Below, in pieces: positions 41,193 to 50,719 of a stretch of DNA of 64,000 bases; within the stretch, counting starts at the first letter, position 1, and each line of letters begins with the position of its first letter. The stretch is from positions 1,240,001 through 1,304,000 of the forward strand of contig OZ244557.1 in assembly GCA_965217625.1 (NCBI GenBank), in the 5' to 3' direction. The position numbers were made by a program, and so were the translations under genes. This DNA is from TK10-74A sp965217625. GTDB lineage: Bacteria > Chloroflexota > Dehalococcoidia > Bin125. The notes under the pieces were generated by a model. It did no database searches and had not been told where the DNA came from. It saw nothing but the letters and a program-made list of their open reading frames with translations.

Positions 41193-41981
41193 ATGCTTGG
41201 CTCAGACCCACCCGGCGACGCGAACGGCGCGATCGTGGTCAAGCTGGGCGGCAGCACGCTGGGGGCGCACGACACTTCGCTGTCGGATTGCGCCGCCCTG
41301 CACCGCGAGGGCCGCCGGGTCGTTATCGTGCATGGTGGCGGCGCGACGGTCTCCGACTGGCTGCGGCGCCTGGACGTGCCGGCGGAGTGGGTCGATGGAT
41401 TGCGCAAGACGACGGCGGAGTCGCGCGACGTGGTCGTCGCGGTGTTGGCAGGGCTCGTGAATACCACCTTGGTGCAGCAGTTGAACCGGCTCGGGGCCCG
41501 GGCCGTGGGCCTCAGCGGGGCCGACGCCGGCATGCTCTGCTCGCCGCCGAGCCCGCGCGGCCTCGGGCTGGTGGGCGAAACGCCGCAGGCCGACCCAGCG
41601 CTGTTGCACTCCCTGCTCGCCGCCGGGCTGCTGCCGGTCGTCGCGCCGATCGGGCTGACTCCGGACGCCACACAGCTGCTGAATATCAACGCCGACGCCG
41701 CGGCGGGCGCGATCGCCGTCGCCCTGCCCGCCGAGCACATCATCTTCCTCAGCGACGTGGAGGGGATCCTGGACGCAAACGGCGCCCTCGCGACCGAGTT
41801 GGACGCGGCGCAGGCCGCCGCATGGCGGGAGAGCGGCGTGATCAGCGGCGGCATGCTGCCCAAGGTCGAAGCCTGCGCGCGCGCGGCCCAAGCCGGGGCC
41901 AGCGCGCGGATCGTCGACGGACGTCAGCCCGGGGCGATTCCCGCCGCGCTGGCCGGATCCGGAGGGACGCGCGTCCGATGA
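41193..41981 (+). CDS. argB: N-acetylglutamate kinase
   Basis: Phosphorylates N-acetylglutamate in arginine synthesis. 262 aa. VVKLGGSTLG at the N terminus, VVIVHGGGATVSDWL near 45, GLSGADAGML near 107 and LLNINADAAAGAIAVAL near 168 place it in the amino acid kinase family. The usual N-terminal helix used by arginine-inhibited hexameric enzymes is absent, so feedback inhibition is uncertain. No Shine-Dalgarno; the TAGGCT -10 is seven bases before. Its stop overlaps the start of the large membrane protein as ATGA. Confidence 0.93.
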   Translation: MLGSDPPGDANGAIVVKLGGSTLGAHDTSLSDCAALHREGRRVVIVHGGGATVSDWLRRLDVPAEWVDGLRKTTAESRDVVVAVLAGLVNTTLVQQLNRLGARAVGLSGADAGMLCSPPSPRGLGLVGETPQADPALLHSLLAAGLLPVVAPIGLTPDATQLLNINADAAAGAIAVALPAEHIIFLSDVEGILDANGALATELDAAQAAAWRESGVISGGMLPKVEACARAAQAGASARIVDGRQPGAIPAALAGSGGTRVR

Positions 41982-44900
41982 GAGCCTTCGCCGCCGGTCA
42001 CCGCCTGCCCCGTCTTCTCAAGGCGCATCCGCCCGAGGCCTGGGGTTGGTGGCGCCGGCGCTCGCTCGGCCCGTGGGCCGGCAGGATCCTGCATCCCGTC
42101 CACCGGGCCGACAGCGGCGACAAGGACGACGACAACGGCCCACCGGAGCCACCGCCACCGCCCTTCGGCGTGCCACCGTCCGAAGAGGGCCGCAGCGGCG
42201 CCCTGGGACCGCCGCCGCCCGTCTTCCGCGACCTCGGCCCGCCCGGCGGCGGCGGCGGCGCGCCGCCACCCCCGCCCTACCAGATCGGGCGAGCGCGCGC
42301 CGGGGGCGGCCCGAGCAACTTCTGGTCGCGAGCGCTGATCGGGCTCGTGGGGCTGCTGGTGCTGTTCATCATCGCGAACATCGCGGTGAGCCTGTACATC
42401 GACCGGCTGTGGTTCGACGAGCTTGGCTATCGCGGCGTCTTCAACACGCGCATCGGTACCCGCATCTGGCTCTTCGGCGCGGCCTTCGGCATCGCAGCGG
42501 TGTTCTTGCTGATCAACGTGCTGGCCGCCTGGACGCTCCCGCTGAGCAGCCGCAGCGCCGAAGTGAGCCCGTTCCGCGAGGTGCCGCTGCCCGCGGTCAA
42601 GCGCACGGCCCGGATCGGCGCCGTCGTGGGGGCGCTGTTCATCGCGATGATCTTCGGCGCGATCGCCTGGCAGGAATGGGCCCTCATCCTCCAGTTCATC
42701 GAGGCCGAGCCGTTCGGCATGACCGACCCGGAGTTCGGGCGTGATGTGGGCTTCTACGTCTTCAAGCTCGATGCCCTGCAGTTCATCAGGGGCTGGGGGC
42801 TGGGGTTGGGCATCCTGGGGCTGTTCGCCGCGATCGCGGTCTACGGCTTCCGACTCATGCTGCACGCCGGCGACGGCGCCGCCACGCGGCCCGTCCGTAT
42901 CCACGCGGCGCTGCTGCTGGCCGGGATCATGGCGCTGGTCATCTGGGGCTACTGGCTGGGCCGGTTCGAGTTGGTGCTGAGCGAGAACGGCACCGTGTTC
43001 GGCGCGACCTACACGGACGTCAAGGTCCGCGACACCGCGCTCGTCGTGATGATGGCGGCCGGGGCCGCCGTGGTGCTGGCCGTGCTCAGTTGGCCCTTCC
43101 ATGGGCGCGTCGCGATACCGGGGGTGTCGCTGGGCTTCCTGGTCGCCGCCAGCCTGGGCGGGCTGGTGATCTACCCGACGATCGTGCAGCGCTTCACCGT
43201 CGAGCCGAACGAACTCAACCGCGAGCGCGCCTTCATCGAGCGCAACATCACGATGACCCGGACCGCCTTCGGGCTGGACGGGATCCAGGAGACCTCGTTC
43301 CCCGCCGCCGAAGTCGTCACCGAGGCCGACGTGCGCAAGGACCAGGCCTCGCTGCGCAACGTGCGGGTGTGGGACCACCGCCCCTTGCTCAACACGATCA
43401 ACACGATCCAGCGCATCCGCCCGCAGTACCGCTTCCCCGACGTGGACGTGGACCGCTACGAGATCGGCGGGATCAACCGCCAGGTCTTCCTGGGCGTTCG
43501 TGAGCTCTCACAGGGGCAACTCAGCAGCGATCAGGCCGGCTGGGTCAACCGGCGCTTGCAGTTCACGCACGGCTTCGGCGTGGCGGTGAACCCCGTGGAC
43601 CTCGTGACCGAGGCCGGGCGACCGTCGTTCTTCGTCTCCAACATCCCGCCCGAGGTCGCCCCCCTGCTGGACCAGGATCTGTTCACGATCACGCAGCCGC
43701 GCATCTACTTCGGCGAGGACACCGGCGAGTGGGTGGTCGTCAACTCGGACTCCGAGGAGTTCGACTTCCCGCTCACGGCCGGCACCGACGAGGCGGGCTT
43801 GGACATCGAATCCCAGGCCCGCAACCGCTACGACGGCAGCGGCGGCATCCCCATCGGGGGCTTTCTGAAGCGGCTCGCCTTCGCCTGGTCCTTCGCCGAC
43901 ACGAACATCCTGATCTCGGGATCGCTCTCCGGCGACAGCCGCATCCTCTTCCGGCGCAACATCCAGGACCGCGTGACCGAGATCGCGCCGTTCCTGCACC
44001 TCGACGCCGACCCCTACATCGTGATCAGCGATGACGGACGTCTGGTCTGGATTCAAGACGCCTACACCGCGACGAGCCGCTTCCCCTACTCGCAGCCGCA
44101 CGGGTCCGGCGTGAACTACATCCGCAACTCCGTGAAGGTCGTCATCGACGCCTTCGACGGCAGCGCCGACTTCTACATCGTCGATGAGACGGACCCCATC
44201 ATCCGGGTCTGGAGCAAGATCTTCCCGGAGCTGTTCCAGCCGGCGTCGGCGTTCCCCGCCGACCTGCGCGAGCACTGGCGCTACCCCCAGGACATGTTCC
44301 AGATCCAGGCCGATCAGTACCTCGCGTACCACGTCACCAACCCCACCTCGCTGTTCAACCGGCAGGACACCTGGGCCATCCCCCTGGAAGTGCTGGTGCA
44401 AGACCAGACCGTGCCGCTGGAGCCGTACTACGTCACGCTCTCCCTGCCCGACTCGGAGGAGCCCGAGTTCCTGCTGATCACGCCGTTCACGCCGCGCGCG
44501 ACCCAGAACGCCATCGCCTGGATGGCGGGCCGCAGCGACGGCGAGCACTACGGCGAACTGTTCGCGTTCACCTTCCCCAGCAACAAGAACGTCAACGGGC
44601 CCCAGCAGATCGAGGCGACGATCGGGCAGCAGCCCGACATCCGAGAGGAGATCACGCTGCTCGGCCAGGGCGGCAGCCAGGTGATCCGGGGCAACCTGCT
44701 GTTCATCCCCGTGGGTCAGTCGTACCTGTACGTGGAGCCGTTCTACGTCCAGGCCGACGCCTCCGACTTCCCCCAGCTGCAGTTCGTCGTCGTGGTGAAC
44801 GGCGATCAGATCGCCTTCGCGCGCAGCCTCGAGGAGGCGGCCAGCGCGGCGCTCGGCTTCCCGGCCGGCACCGGCGCGATCCTGGTCAGCGACGACGGCA

Positions 44901-45151
44901 GCCCGGCGGACGCGGAGGGCGCGCCGGACGCGGCGGAGACGCCCGCAGCGCCCGAGGCCGAGGCGACGCCGGCAGCGCAGGCCGAAGCGCCGGCGGCGGA
45001 CGACGGCCCAATCATCCTCACGAACGCCGACGACCTGCAGATCCTGCTCGACGAGATCAATCGCCTCCTGGACGACTCTCGCGGGCAACTCGACAGGTTG
45101 GAGCAGTTGCGCGACGCGCTCGAAGCCCTGCTGGAGAGCCGCAGCGAGTAG
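41978..45151 (+). CDS. UPF0182-family large membrane protein
   Basis: 1057 aa. Residues 1-110 are hydrophilic and Pro/Gly-rich (cytoplasmic tail). About seven membrane helices follow between 111 and 400, starting with FWSRALIGLVGLLVLFIIAN and including IDRLWFDELGY, the conserved start of COG1615/UPF0182. Residues about 400-960 are a large extracytoplasmic domain, and an AEATPAAQAEAPAADDG linker and a Leu-rich helix end the chain. The family is common in Actinobacteria and Chloroflexota and has no established function. It is coupled to argB (ATGA overlap). Confidence 0.93.
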   Translation: MRAFAAGHRLPRLLKAHPPEAWGWWRRRSLGPWAGRILHPVHRADSGDKDDDNGPPEPPPPPFGVPPSEEGRSGALGPPPPVFRDLGPPGGGGGAPPPPPYQIGRARAGGGPSNFWSRALIGLVGLLVLFIIANIAVSLYIDRLWFDELGYRGVFNTRIGTRIWLFGAAFGIAAVFLLINVLAAWTLPLSSRSAEVSPFREVPLPAVKRTARIGAVVGALFIAMIFGAIAWQEWALILQFIEAEPFGMTDPEFGRDVGFYVFKLDALQFIRGWGLGLGILGLFAAIAVYGFRLMLHAGDGAATRPVRIHAALLLAGIMALVIWGYWLGRFELVLSENGTVFGATYTDVKVRDTALVVMMAAGAAVVLAVLSWPFHGRVAIPGVSLGFLVAASLGGLVIYPTIVQRFTVEPNELNRERAFIERNITMTRTAFGLDGIQETSFPAAEVVTEADVRKDQASLRNVRVWDHRPLLNTINTIQRIRPQYRFPDVDVDRYEIGGINRQVFLGVRELSQGQLSSDQAGWVNRRLQFTHGFGVAVNPVDLVTEAGRPSFFVSNIPPEVAPLLDQDLFTITQPRIYFGEDTGEWVVVNSDSEEFDFPLTAGTDEAGLDIESQARNRYDGSGGIPIGGFLKRLAFAWSFADTNILISGSLSGDSRILFRRNIQDRVTEIAPFLHLDADPYIVISDDGRLVWIQDAYTATSRFPYSQPHGSGVNYIRNSVKVVIDAFDGSADFYIVDETDPIIRVWSKIFPELFQPASAFPADLREHWRYPQDMFQIQADQYLAYHVTNPTSLFNRQDTWAIPLEVLVQDQTVPLEPYYVTLSLPDSEEPEFLLITPFTPRATQNAIAWMAGRSDGEHYGELFAFTFPSNKNVNGPQQIEATIGQQPDIREEITLLGQGGSQVIRGNLLFIPVGQSYLYVEPFYVQADASDFPQLQFVVVVNGDQIAFARSLEEAASAALGFPAGTGAILVSDDGSPADAEGAPDAAETPAAPEAEATPAAQAEAPAADDGPIILTNADDLQILLDEINRLLDDSRGQLDRLEQLRDALEALLESRSE

Positions 45152-45252
45152 TCCGCAATTGCTGGCGACGATGTCCGGCGGATATCGTTGAGGCCCCCGA
45201 CCGGCCGGCGCCCGACCGACCAGTCCCACAACGCGCGACAAGGACACTACCT

Positions 45253-46440
45253 ATGCCGAGCATCGCCGAGCGAGAAGCGGCCGTCTTCATGCGCACGGGC
45301 GTGCGCGTTCCCCTCAACCTCGTCCGCGGCGAGGGCGCCCGCGTCTGGGACGAGGACGGCAAGGAGTACCTGGACTTCGTCGCGGGCATCGCGACGGTCA
45401 GCCTGGGCCACAGCAGCCCGGTGGTCGTGGAGGCGCTGACGCGGCAGGCGCAGACGCTGATCCACGTCTCCAACATCTTCTACAGCGTGCCCCAGATCGA
45501 CTTGGCGGAGTTGCTGGTCGAACAGAGCGGGATGAGTCAGGCCTTCTTCTGCAACAGCGGCGCCGAGGCGAATGAGGGCTGCATCAAGCTGGCGCGCAAG
45601 TGGGCCGGCCAGCACCGCGACGGCGCCTACGAGATCATCGTCGCCGACGGCGGCTTCCACGGCCGCACCCTGACGACGATCACGGCCAGCGGCATACCCA
45701 AGTACGCCGAGCCCTTCGCGCCGCTGCCGGGGGGCTTCGTGCACGTCCCCTACGACGACATCGCGGCGCTGCGGGCGGCCGTCACGCCGTCAACCGCCGC
45801 GATCATGCTGGAGCCGCTGCAGGGCGAGGGCGGCGTCAACGTCCCCGGCGACGACTACCTGCCCGCCGTGCGCCGCCTCTGCGACGAAGAAAACGTGGCG
45901 CTCATCCTGGACGAGGTGCAGACCGGCATGGGGCGCTGCGGGCGGATGTTCGGCTTCCAGCGCGCGGGCATCACGCCCGACATCATGTCGCTGGCCAAGG
46001 GCCTGGGCGGCGGCGTCCCGGTCGCCGCGTTCCTGACCAACGACCGCTGCGCCGCCTTCGAGCCGGGCGACCACGGCACCACCTTCGGCGGGCAGCCGCT
46101 GGCCACCGCGGTCGCGCTGGCCGTCGCGCGCTACATGGTCGACGAAGACCTGCCCGCCCAGGTCGAGGCCAAGGGCGCACGCTTCATGCAGCAACTGCGC
46201 TCCCTGGAGGACCGCCACGCCTCGGTCAGCGGCGCCCGTGGCCAGGGGCTGCTGGTCGCGCTGGAACTGTCCGCCGACATCGCCGCCGACGTCGTCGCGG
46301 CCTGCCGGGAGCGCGGGCTGTTGGCGAACAACGTGCGGCCCAACGCGATCCGCTTCGTGCCGCCGCTGACCGTCAGCGACGCGGAGCTCGATCAGGCGGT
46401 GGAGATCATCGAGCAAGCGCTAGAGGCGGTGGCCGGCTAG
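45253..46440 (+). CDS. argD: Acetylornithine aminotransferase
   Basis: PLP enzyme converting N-acetylglutamate semialdehyde to N-acetylornithine. 395 aa. Conserved blocks are FCNSGAEANEGCIKLARKW, GGFHGRTLTTITASG, LILDEVQTGMGRCGRMFGFQ with the PLP-binding Asp, SLAKGLGGGVPVAAF with the Schiff-base Lys, and HGTTFGGQPLA. A -10-like TATCGT is at 45183-45188. It lies 101 bases after the UPF0182 gene and 56 before argG. A role in ornithine or succinylornithine metabolism is possible but the arg context decides. Confidence 0.94.
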   Translation: MPSIAEREAAVFMRTGVRVPLNLVRGEGARVWDEDGKEYLDFVAGIATVSLGHSSPVVVEALTRQAQTLIHVSNIFYSVPQIDLAELLVEQSGMSQAFFCNSGAEANEGCIKLARKWAGQHRDGAYEIIVADGGFHGRTLTTITASGIPKYAEPFAPLPGGFVHVPYDDIAALRAAVTPSTAAIMLEPLQGEGGVNVPGDDYLPAVRRLCDEENVALILDEVQTGMGRCGRMFGFQRAGITPDIMSLAKGLGGGVPVAAFLTNDRCAAFEPGDHGTTFGGQPLATAVALAVARYMVDEDLPAQVEAKGARFMQQLRSLEDRHASVSGARGQGLLVALELSADIAADVVAACRERGLLANNVRPNAIRFVPPLTVSDAELDQAVEIIEQALEAVAG

Positions 46441-46496
46441 GCCGCACCGCACGCACAGCAGCCAAGAATCGAACGACGAGCGTCGGGAGCCGACAG

Positions 46497-47738
46497 ATGC
46501 CGAGATCGGATAAGAGGCGGGTCGTGCTGGCCTACAGCGGCGGACTGGACACGTCGGTGGTCACACGCTGGCTGGTCGAGCGGGGGTGGGAAGTCGTCTG
46601 TCTCACGGCCGACGTGGGATTCCTCGATCGGGACCCCGGCCTGGAGGAGCGGGCGCTGGCGGCGGGCGCGGAGCGCCTCGTGGTCGCCGACGCCAAGGAC
46701 ACGTTCGCGCGCTCGTTCATCTTCCCGGCGATGATGGCGGGCGCGCTCTACGAGGGCTCCTACCCGCTGGCGACGGCCCTGGCGCGGCCGCTGATCGCCA
46801 AGCTGCTCGTCGATGTCGCGCGCGAGGAGGGGGCCACGGCCGTCGCGCACGGCTGCACCGGCAAGGGCAACGACCAGGTCCGCTTCGACGTGTCGACGGC
46901 CGCCCTCGCGCCCGACCTGCAGATCCTCGCCCCCGTCCGGGAATGGGAGCTGACGACGCGCGCCTCCGAGATCGTGTACGCGCGCGCACACAAGATCCCC
47001 ATCAACGTCAGCGAGGAGAAGAGCTACTCCGTCGATGAGAACCTCTGGGGCCGGTCGATCGAGGCCGGGTCGCTGGAGGATCCCTGGGACGAGCCGCTGG
47101 AAGACGTCTGGGAGTGGACCACGTCCGTCGACGATGCGCCCGACGAGCCGGGCTACGTCGAGGTCGGCTTCCGGCAGGGCGTCCCCGTGGCGCTCGACGG
47201 GGAGGAGCTCGACCCCGTCAGCCTGATCCTGCGCATGCACGCGCTGGCCGGCGCGCACGGCGTGGGCCGCATCGACATGGTGGAGAACCGCCTGGTGGGG
47301 ATTAAGTCGCGCGAGGTCTACGAGGCGCCGGCCGCGATCGCGCTGCTCGCCGCGCACCGTGGGCTGGAGAGCATCACCCTGGGCAAGCAACAACTGCGGC
47401 TCAAGCATCGCCTGATGCAGGACTACGCGGACCTGATCTACGACGGCCTGTGGTTCACCGCGCACCACCAGGACCTGGCCTCGTTCACGCGATCGGTGCA
47501 GCGCCACGTGACCGGCGACGTGCGCCTGCGCCTGCACAAGGGCCAGGCGACCGTCGTGGGGCGGCGCAGCCCGAGCAGCCTGTACCAGCTCTCGCTCGCC
47601 ACATATGATGAGGGCGACCTGTACGACGTGTCGGCTGCCCCGGGCTTCATCCAGATCTGGGGCCTGCCGGTGCGGGTCCAGGCCGACGTCCAACTGCTGC
47701 GGCAAGAGGGCGGTCCGCTCGATATCACGGGCGGCTAG
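46497..47738 (+). CDS. argG: Argininosuccinate synthase
   Basis: Joins citrulline and aspartate with ATP. 413 aa. N-terminal VVLAYSGGLDTSVV is the PP-loop. Later blocks are EGSYPLATALARPLIAKLLVDVA, GCTGKGNDQVRFD and NVSEEKSYSVDENLWGRSIEAG. GGGAG lies before the ATG 46497, which is chosen because the longer frame to 45600 runs antiphase through argD. The C-terminal helix and PSSLYQLSLATYDEGD end are intact. Confidence 0.95.
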   Translation: MPRSDKRRVVLAYSGGLDTSVVTRWLVERGWEVVCLTADVGFLDRDPGLEERALAAGAERLVVADAKDTFARSFIFPAMMAGALYEGSYPLATALARPLIAKLLVDVAREEGATAVAHGCTGKGNDQVRFDVSTAALAPDLQILAPVREWELTTRASEIVYARAHKIPINVSEEKSYSVDENLWGRSIEAGSLEDPWDEPLEDVWEWTTSVDDAPDEPGYVEVGFRQGVPVALDGEELDPVSLILRMHALAGAHGVGRIDMVENRLVGIKSREVYEAPAAIALLAAHRGLESITLGKQQLRLKHRLMQDYADLIYDGLWFTAHHQDLASFTRSVQRHVTGDVRLRLHKGQATVVGRRSPSSLYQLSLATYDEGDLYDVSAAPGFIQIWGLPVRVQADVQLLRQEGGPLDITGG

Positions 47739-47765
47739 CCGACGAAGGATCCGCGCCAGCGCACG

Positions 47766-48101
47766 ATGACTACCTCAGCCGGCGACCTGGAGATCACGTA
47801 CGAGGGCGAAGCCCCGACCTTCGGGGGTTACGCGTCGGCGGACTTCTTCGTGCGACGCGCGAGCGGCCACAGCCTTGAGGTCAACCTGGGCCTCGCGGCC
47901 GACGCCCAGGCCGTATTCGAGGCGCGGACGGGCGCGCTCTCGGGCGATGGCGTGCAGGCGGTCCTGCGCGCGTTGGCCGGGCGCGTCTATCGCGACTACG
48001 CCGCAGCCGGGCGCACGCCGCCGGCGATCCTGCTGCTCCGCGCCGAGGACATCGAGGCCGACGCCGTCGGTGACATCCTCAACGAAGCCGGCCTGTCCTG
48101 A
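47766..48101 (+). CDS. Hypothetical protein, 111 aa, in the arginine cluster
   Basis: I do not recognise this protein. It has a beta-rich start (DLEITYEGEAPTFGGYASADFFVRR), then helices (DAQAVFEARTGALSGDGVQAVLRALAGRVYRDYAAAG) and an acidic end. No cofactor or metal motif appears. It lies 27 bases after argG and 55 before argH, so it is probably co-transcribed. A role tied to arginine or to argininosuccinate channelling is conceivable but unsupported. Confidence 0.7.
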   Translation: MTTSAGDLEITYEGEAPTFGGYASADFFVRRASGHSLEVNLGLAADAQAVFEARTGALSGDGVQAVLRALAGRVYRDYAAAGRTPPAILLLRAEDIEADAVGDILNEAGLS

Positions 48102-48156
48102 TCCGGCGCCGGTCGCATCGGCGGCGGCGCGCGGCGACGCATCGATCCTGCGAGGC

Positions 48157-49611
<1,455 letters not shown>

Positions 49612-49699
49612 GCGTCGGCTGGCAGCGGCGAGCGTCGGATAGTCTGAAGGAGCAAGGCCGCGCGCGGCCGACCTCCGTAGCAGCGGAAGAGCAGCGGCG

Positions 49700-50377
49700 A
49701 TGCCCGACGTCCAGATCGTCCCCTCGATTCTCTCGGCCGACCTCAGCCGCCTGGGCGATCAGGTGCGCGAGGCCGAGGCCGCCGGCGCGAACGCCATTCA
49801 GATCGACGTGATGGACGGTCACTTCGTGCCGCCCATCAGCTTCGGCCCGTCGATCGTCGCGGCGGTGCGCGCGGTCACCGACCTGCCGCTGGAAGCGCAC
49901 CTGATGGTGAGCAACCCCGAGGCCCAGATCGACGCCTGCATCGAGGCCGGCGCGGGGACGGTCATCGTGCACGTGGAATCGAGCCCGCACGTACACCGCC
50001 TGGCGCAGTTGATCCGGGCCAAGGGCGCGCGGGCGGGCGTCACGCTGAACCCCGGCACGCCGCTGACCGCGCTCGAGGCCGTGATCGCCGATGTCGATCA
50101 GGTGCAGGTGATGGGCGTCAACCCGGGCTGGGGCGGCCAGCCGCTGATCCCGGCGACGCTGGACCGCGTCCGCGCCCTGCGCGCCTGGCTGGATCACATG
50201 CAGCTGAGGGCGGCGCTGGAGGTCGATGGCGGCGTCAACGCCTCCACGATCGCGGCCGTGGCCGAAGCGGGCGCGACGATGGTGATCGCCGGCTCGGCGC
50301 TGTACAACGATCGGGAATCCGTCGCCGAGGCCATGGCCCGGCTGCGCGCCGCGCTGAACACGGTCGCGCCCGCCTGA
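49700..50377 (+). CDS. rpe: Ribulose-phosphate 3-epimerase
   Basis: Interconverts ribulose-5-phosphate and xylulose-5-phosphate. 225-aa TIM barrel: VPSILSADLSRLGDQV, IQIDVMDGHFVPPISFGP, LPLEAHLMVSNPE, VMGVNPGWGGQPLIPATLDRV and EVDGGVNASTI, all with the metal-binding His and Asp residues. A -10-like TAGTCT is at 49640-49645. It converges on rpmB. In Bacillus rpe is next to thiN and rpmB, and part of that neighbourhood is kept here. Confidence 0.95.
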   Translation: MPDVQIVPSILSADLSRLGDQVREAEAAGANAIQIDVMDGHFVPPISFGPSIVAAVRAVTDLPLEAHLMVSNPEAQIDACIEAGAGTVIVHVESSPHVHRLAQLIRAKGARAGVTLNPGTPLTALEAVIADVDQVQVMGVNPGWGGQPLIPATLDRVRALRAWLDHMQLRAALEVDGGVNASTIAAVAEAGATMVIAGSALYNDRESVAEAMARLRAALNTVAPA

Positions 50378-50399
50378 TCCCACGCCGCCGCCGGGCACG

Positions 50400-50424
50400 A
50401 AAAACGGCCTCCCCGTGGAGGCCG
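50400..50424 (-). terminator. Rho-independent terminator of rpmB
   Basis: On the minus strand an 8-bp stem CGGCCTCC / GGAGGCCG (50424-50405, loop ACGG) is followed directly by TTTTT (50404-50400), 24 bases after the rpmB stop. This is the most canonical terminator in the window. Confidence 0.85.
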
Positions 50425-50447
50425 CGCGTCCCTCGCCGCCGGGCGGC

Positions 50448-50660
50448 TCAACCCATCCGTTTGAGCTGCGTCTTGAGGCACTGCGTGCAGATGTTGATGT
50501 GCCGCGTCTTGCCGTCGATGCTGACCTTGCGACGCTGCACGTTGGGCTTGAACGTGCGCGACGTGCGCGGCGCCTTGCGCTTCCAGCGGCCGGAGTGCTT
50601 GTGGCGGATGTTGCGCCCGAAGACGGTGTGCTTCTCGCAGACCTGACAGAACCCAGCCAT
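50448..50660 (-). CDS. rpmB: 50S ribosomal protein L28 (zinc-binding form)
   Basis: 70 aa. CQVCEKHTVFGRNIRHKHSGRWKRKAPRTSRTFKPN is the L28 signature; the pair CQVC (5-8) and CTQC (58-61) makes it the C+ zinc-ribbon form. A -10-like TATGAT (50713-50708) lies 47 bases before the start and GGGAG precedes the ATG. It is transcribed away from the fakA-like gene and has a strong terminator. In Firmicutes rpmB, asp23, fakA and related genes are neighbours; asp23 is missing here. Confidence 0.95.
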   Translation of the reverse strand: MAGFCQVCEKHTVFGRNIRHKHSGRWKRKAPRTSRTFKPNVQRRKVSIDGKTRHINICTQCLKTQLKRMG

Positions 50661-50719
50661 CGCGCACTCCCGGTGTCATCGCTCTGCGCCCGGAGGCGAG
50701 TCGTGTCATCATAGCCAGC

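Noticed and set aside
41924..43378. 484-aa minus-strand frame opposite the UPF0182 gene (and a 579-aa frame at 43508-45247)
   Set aside because: His/Asp/Gln-rich antisense shadows of a strongly conserved plus-strand membrane protein; no domain or start signal.
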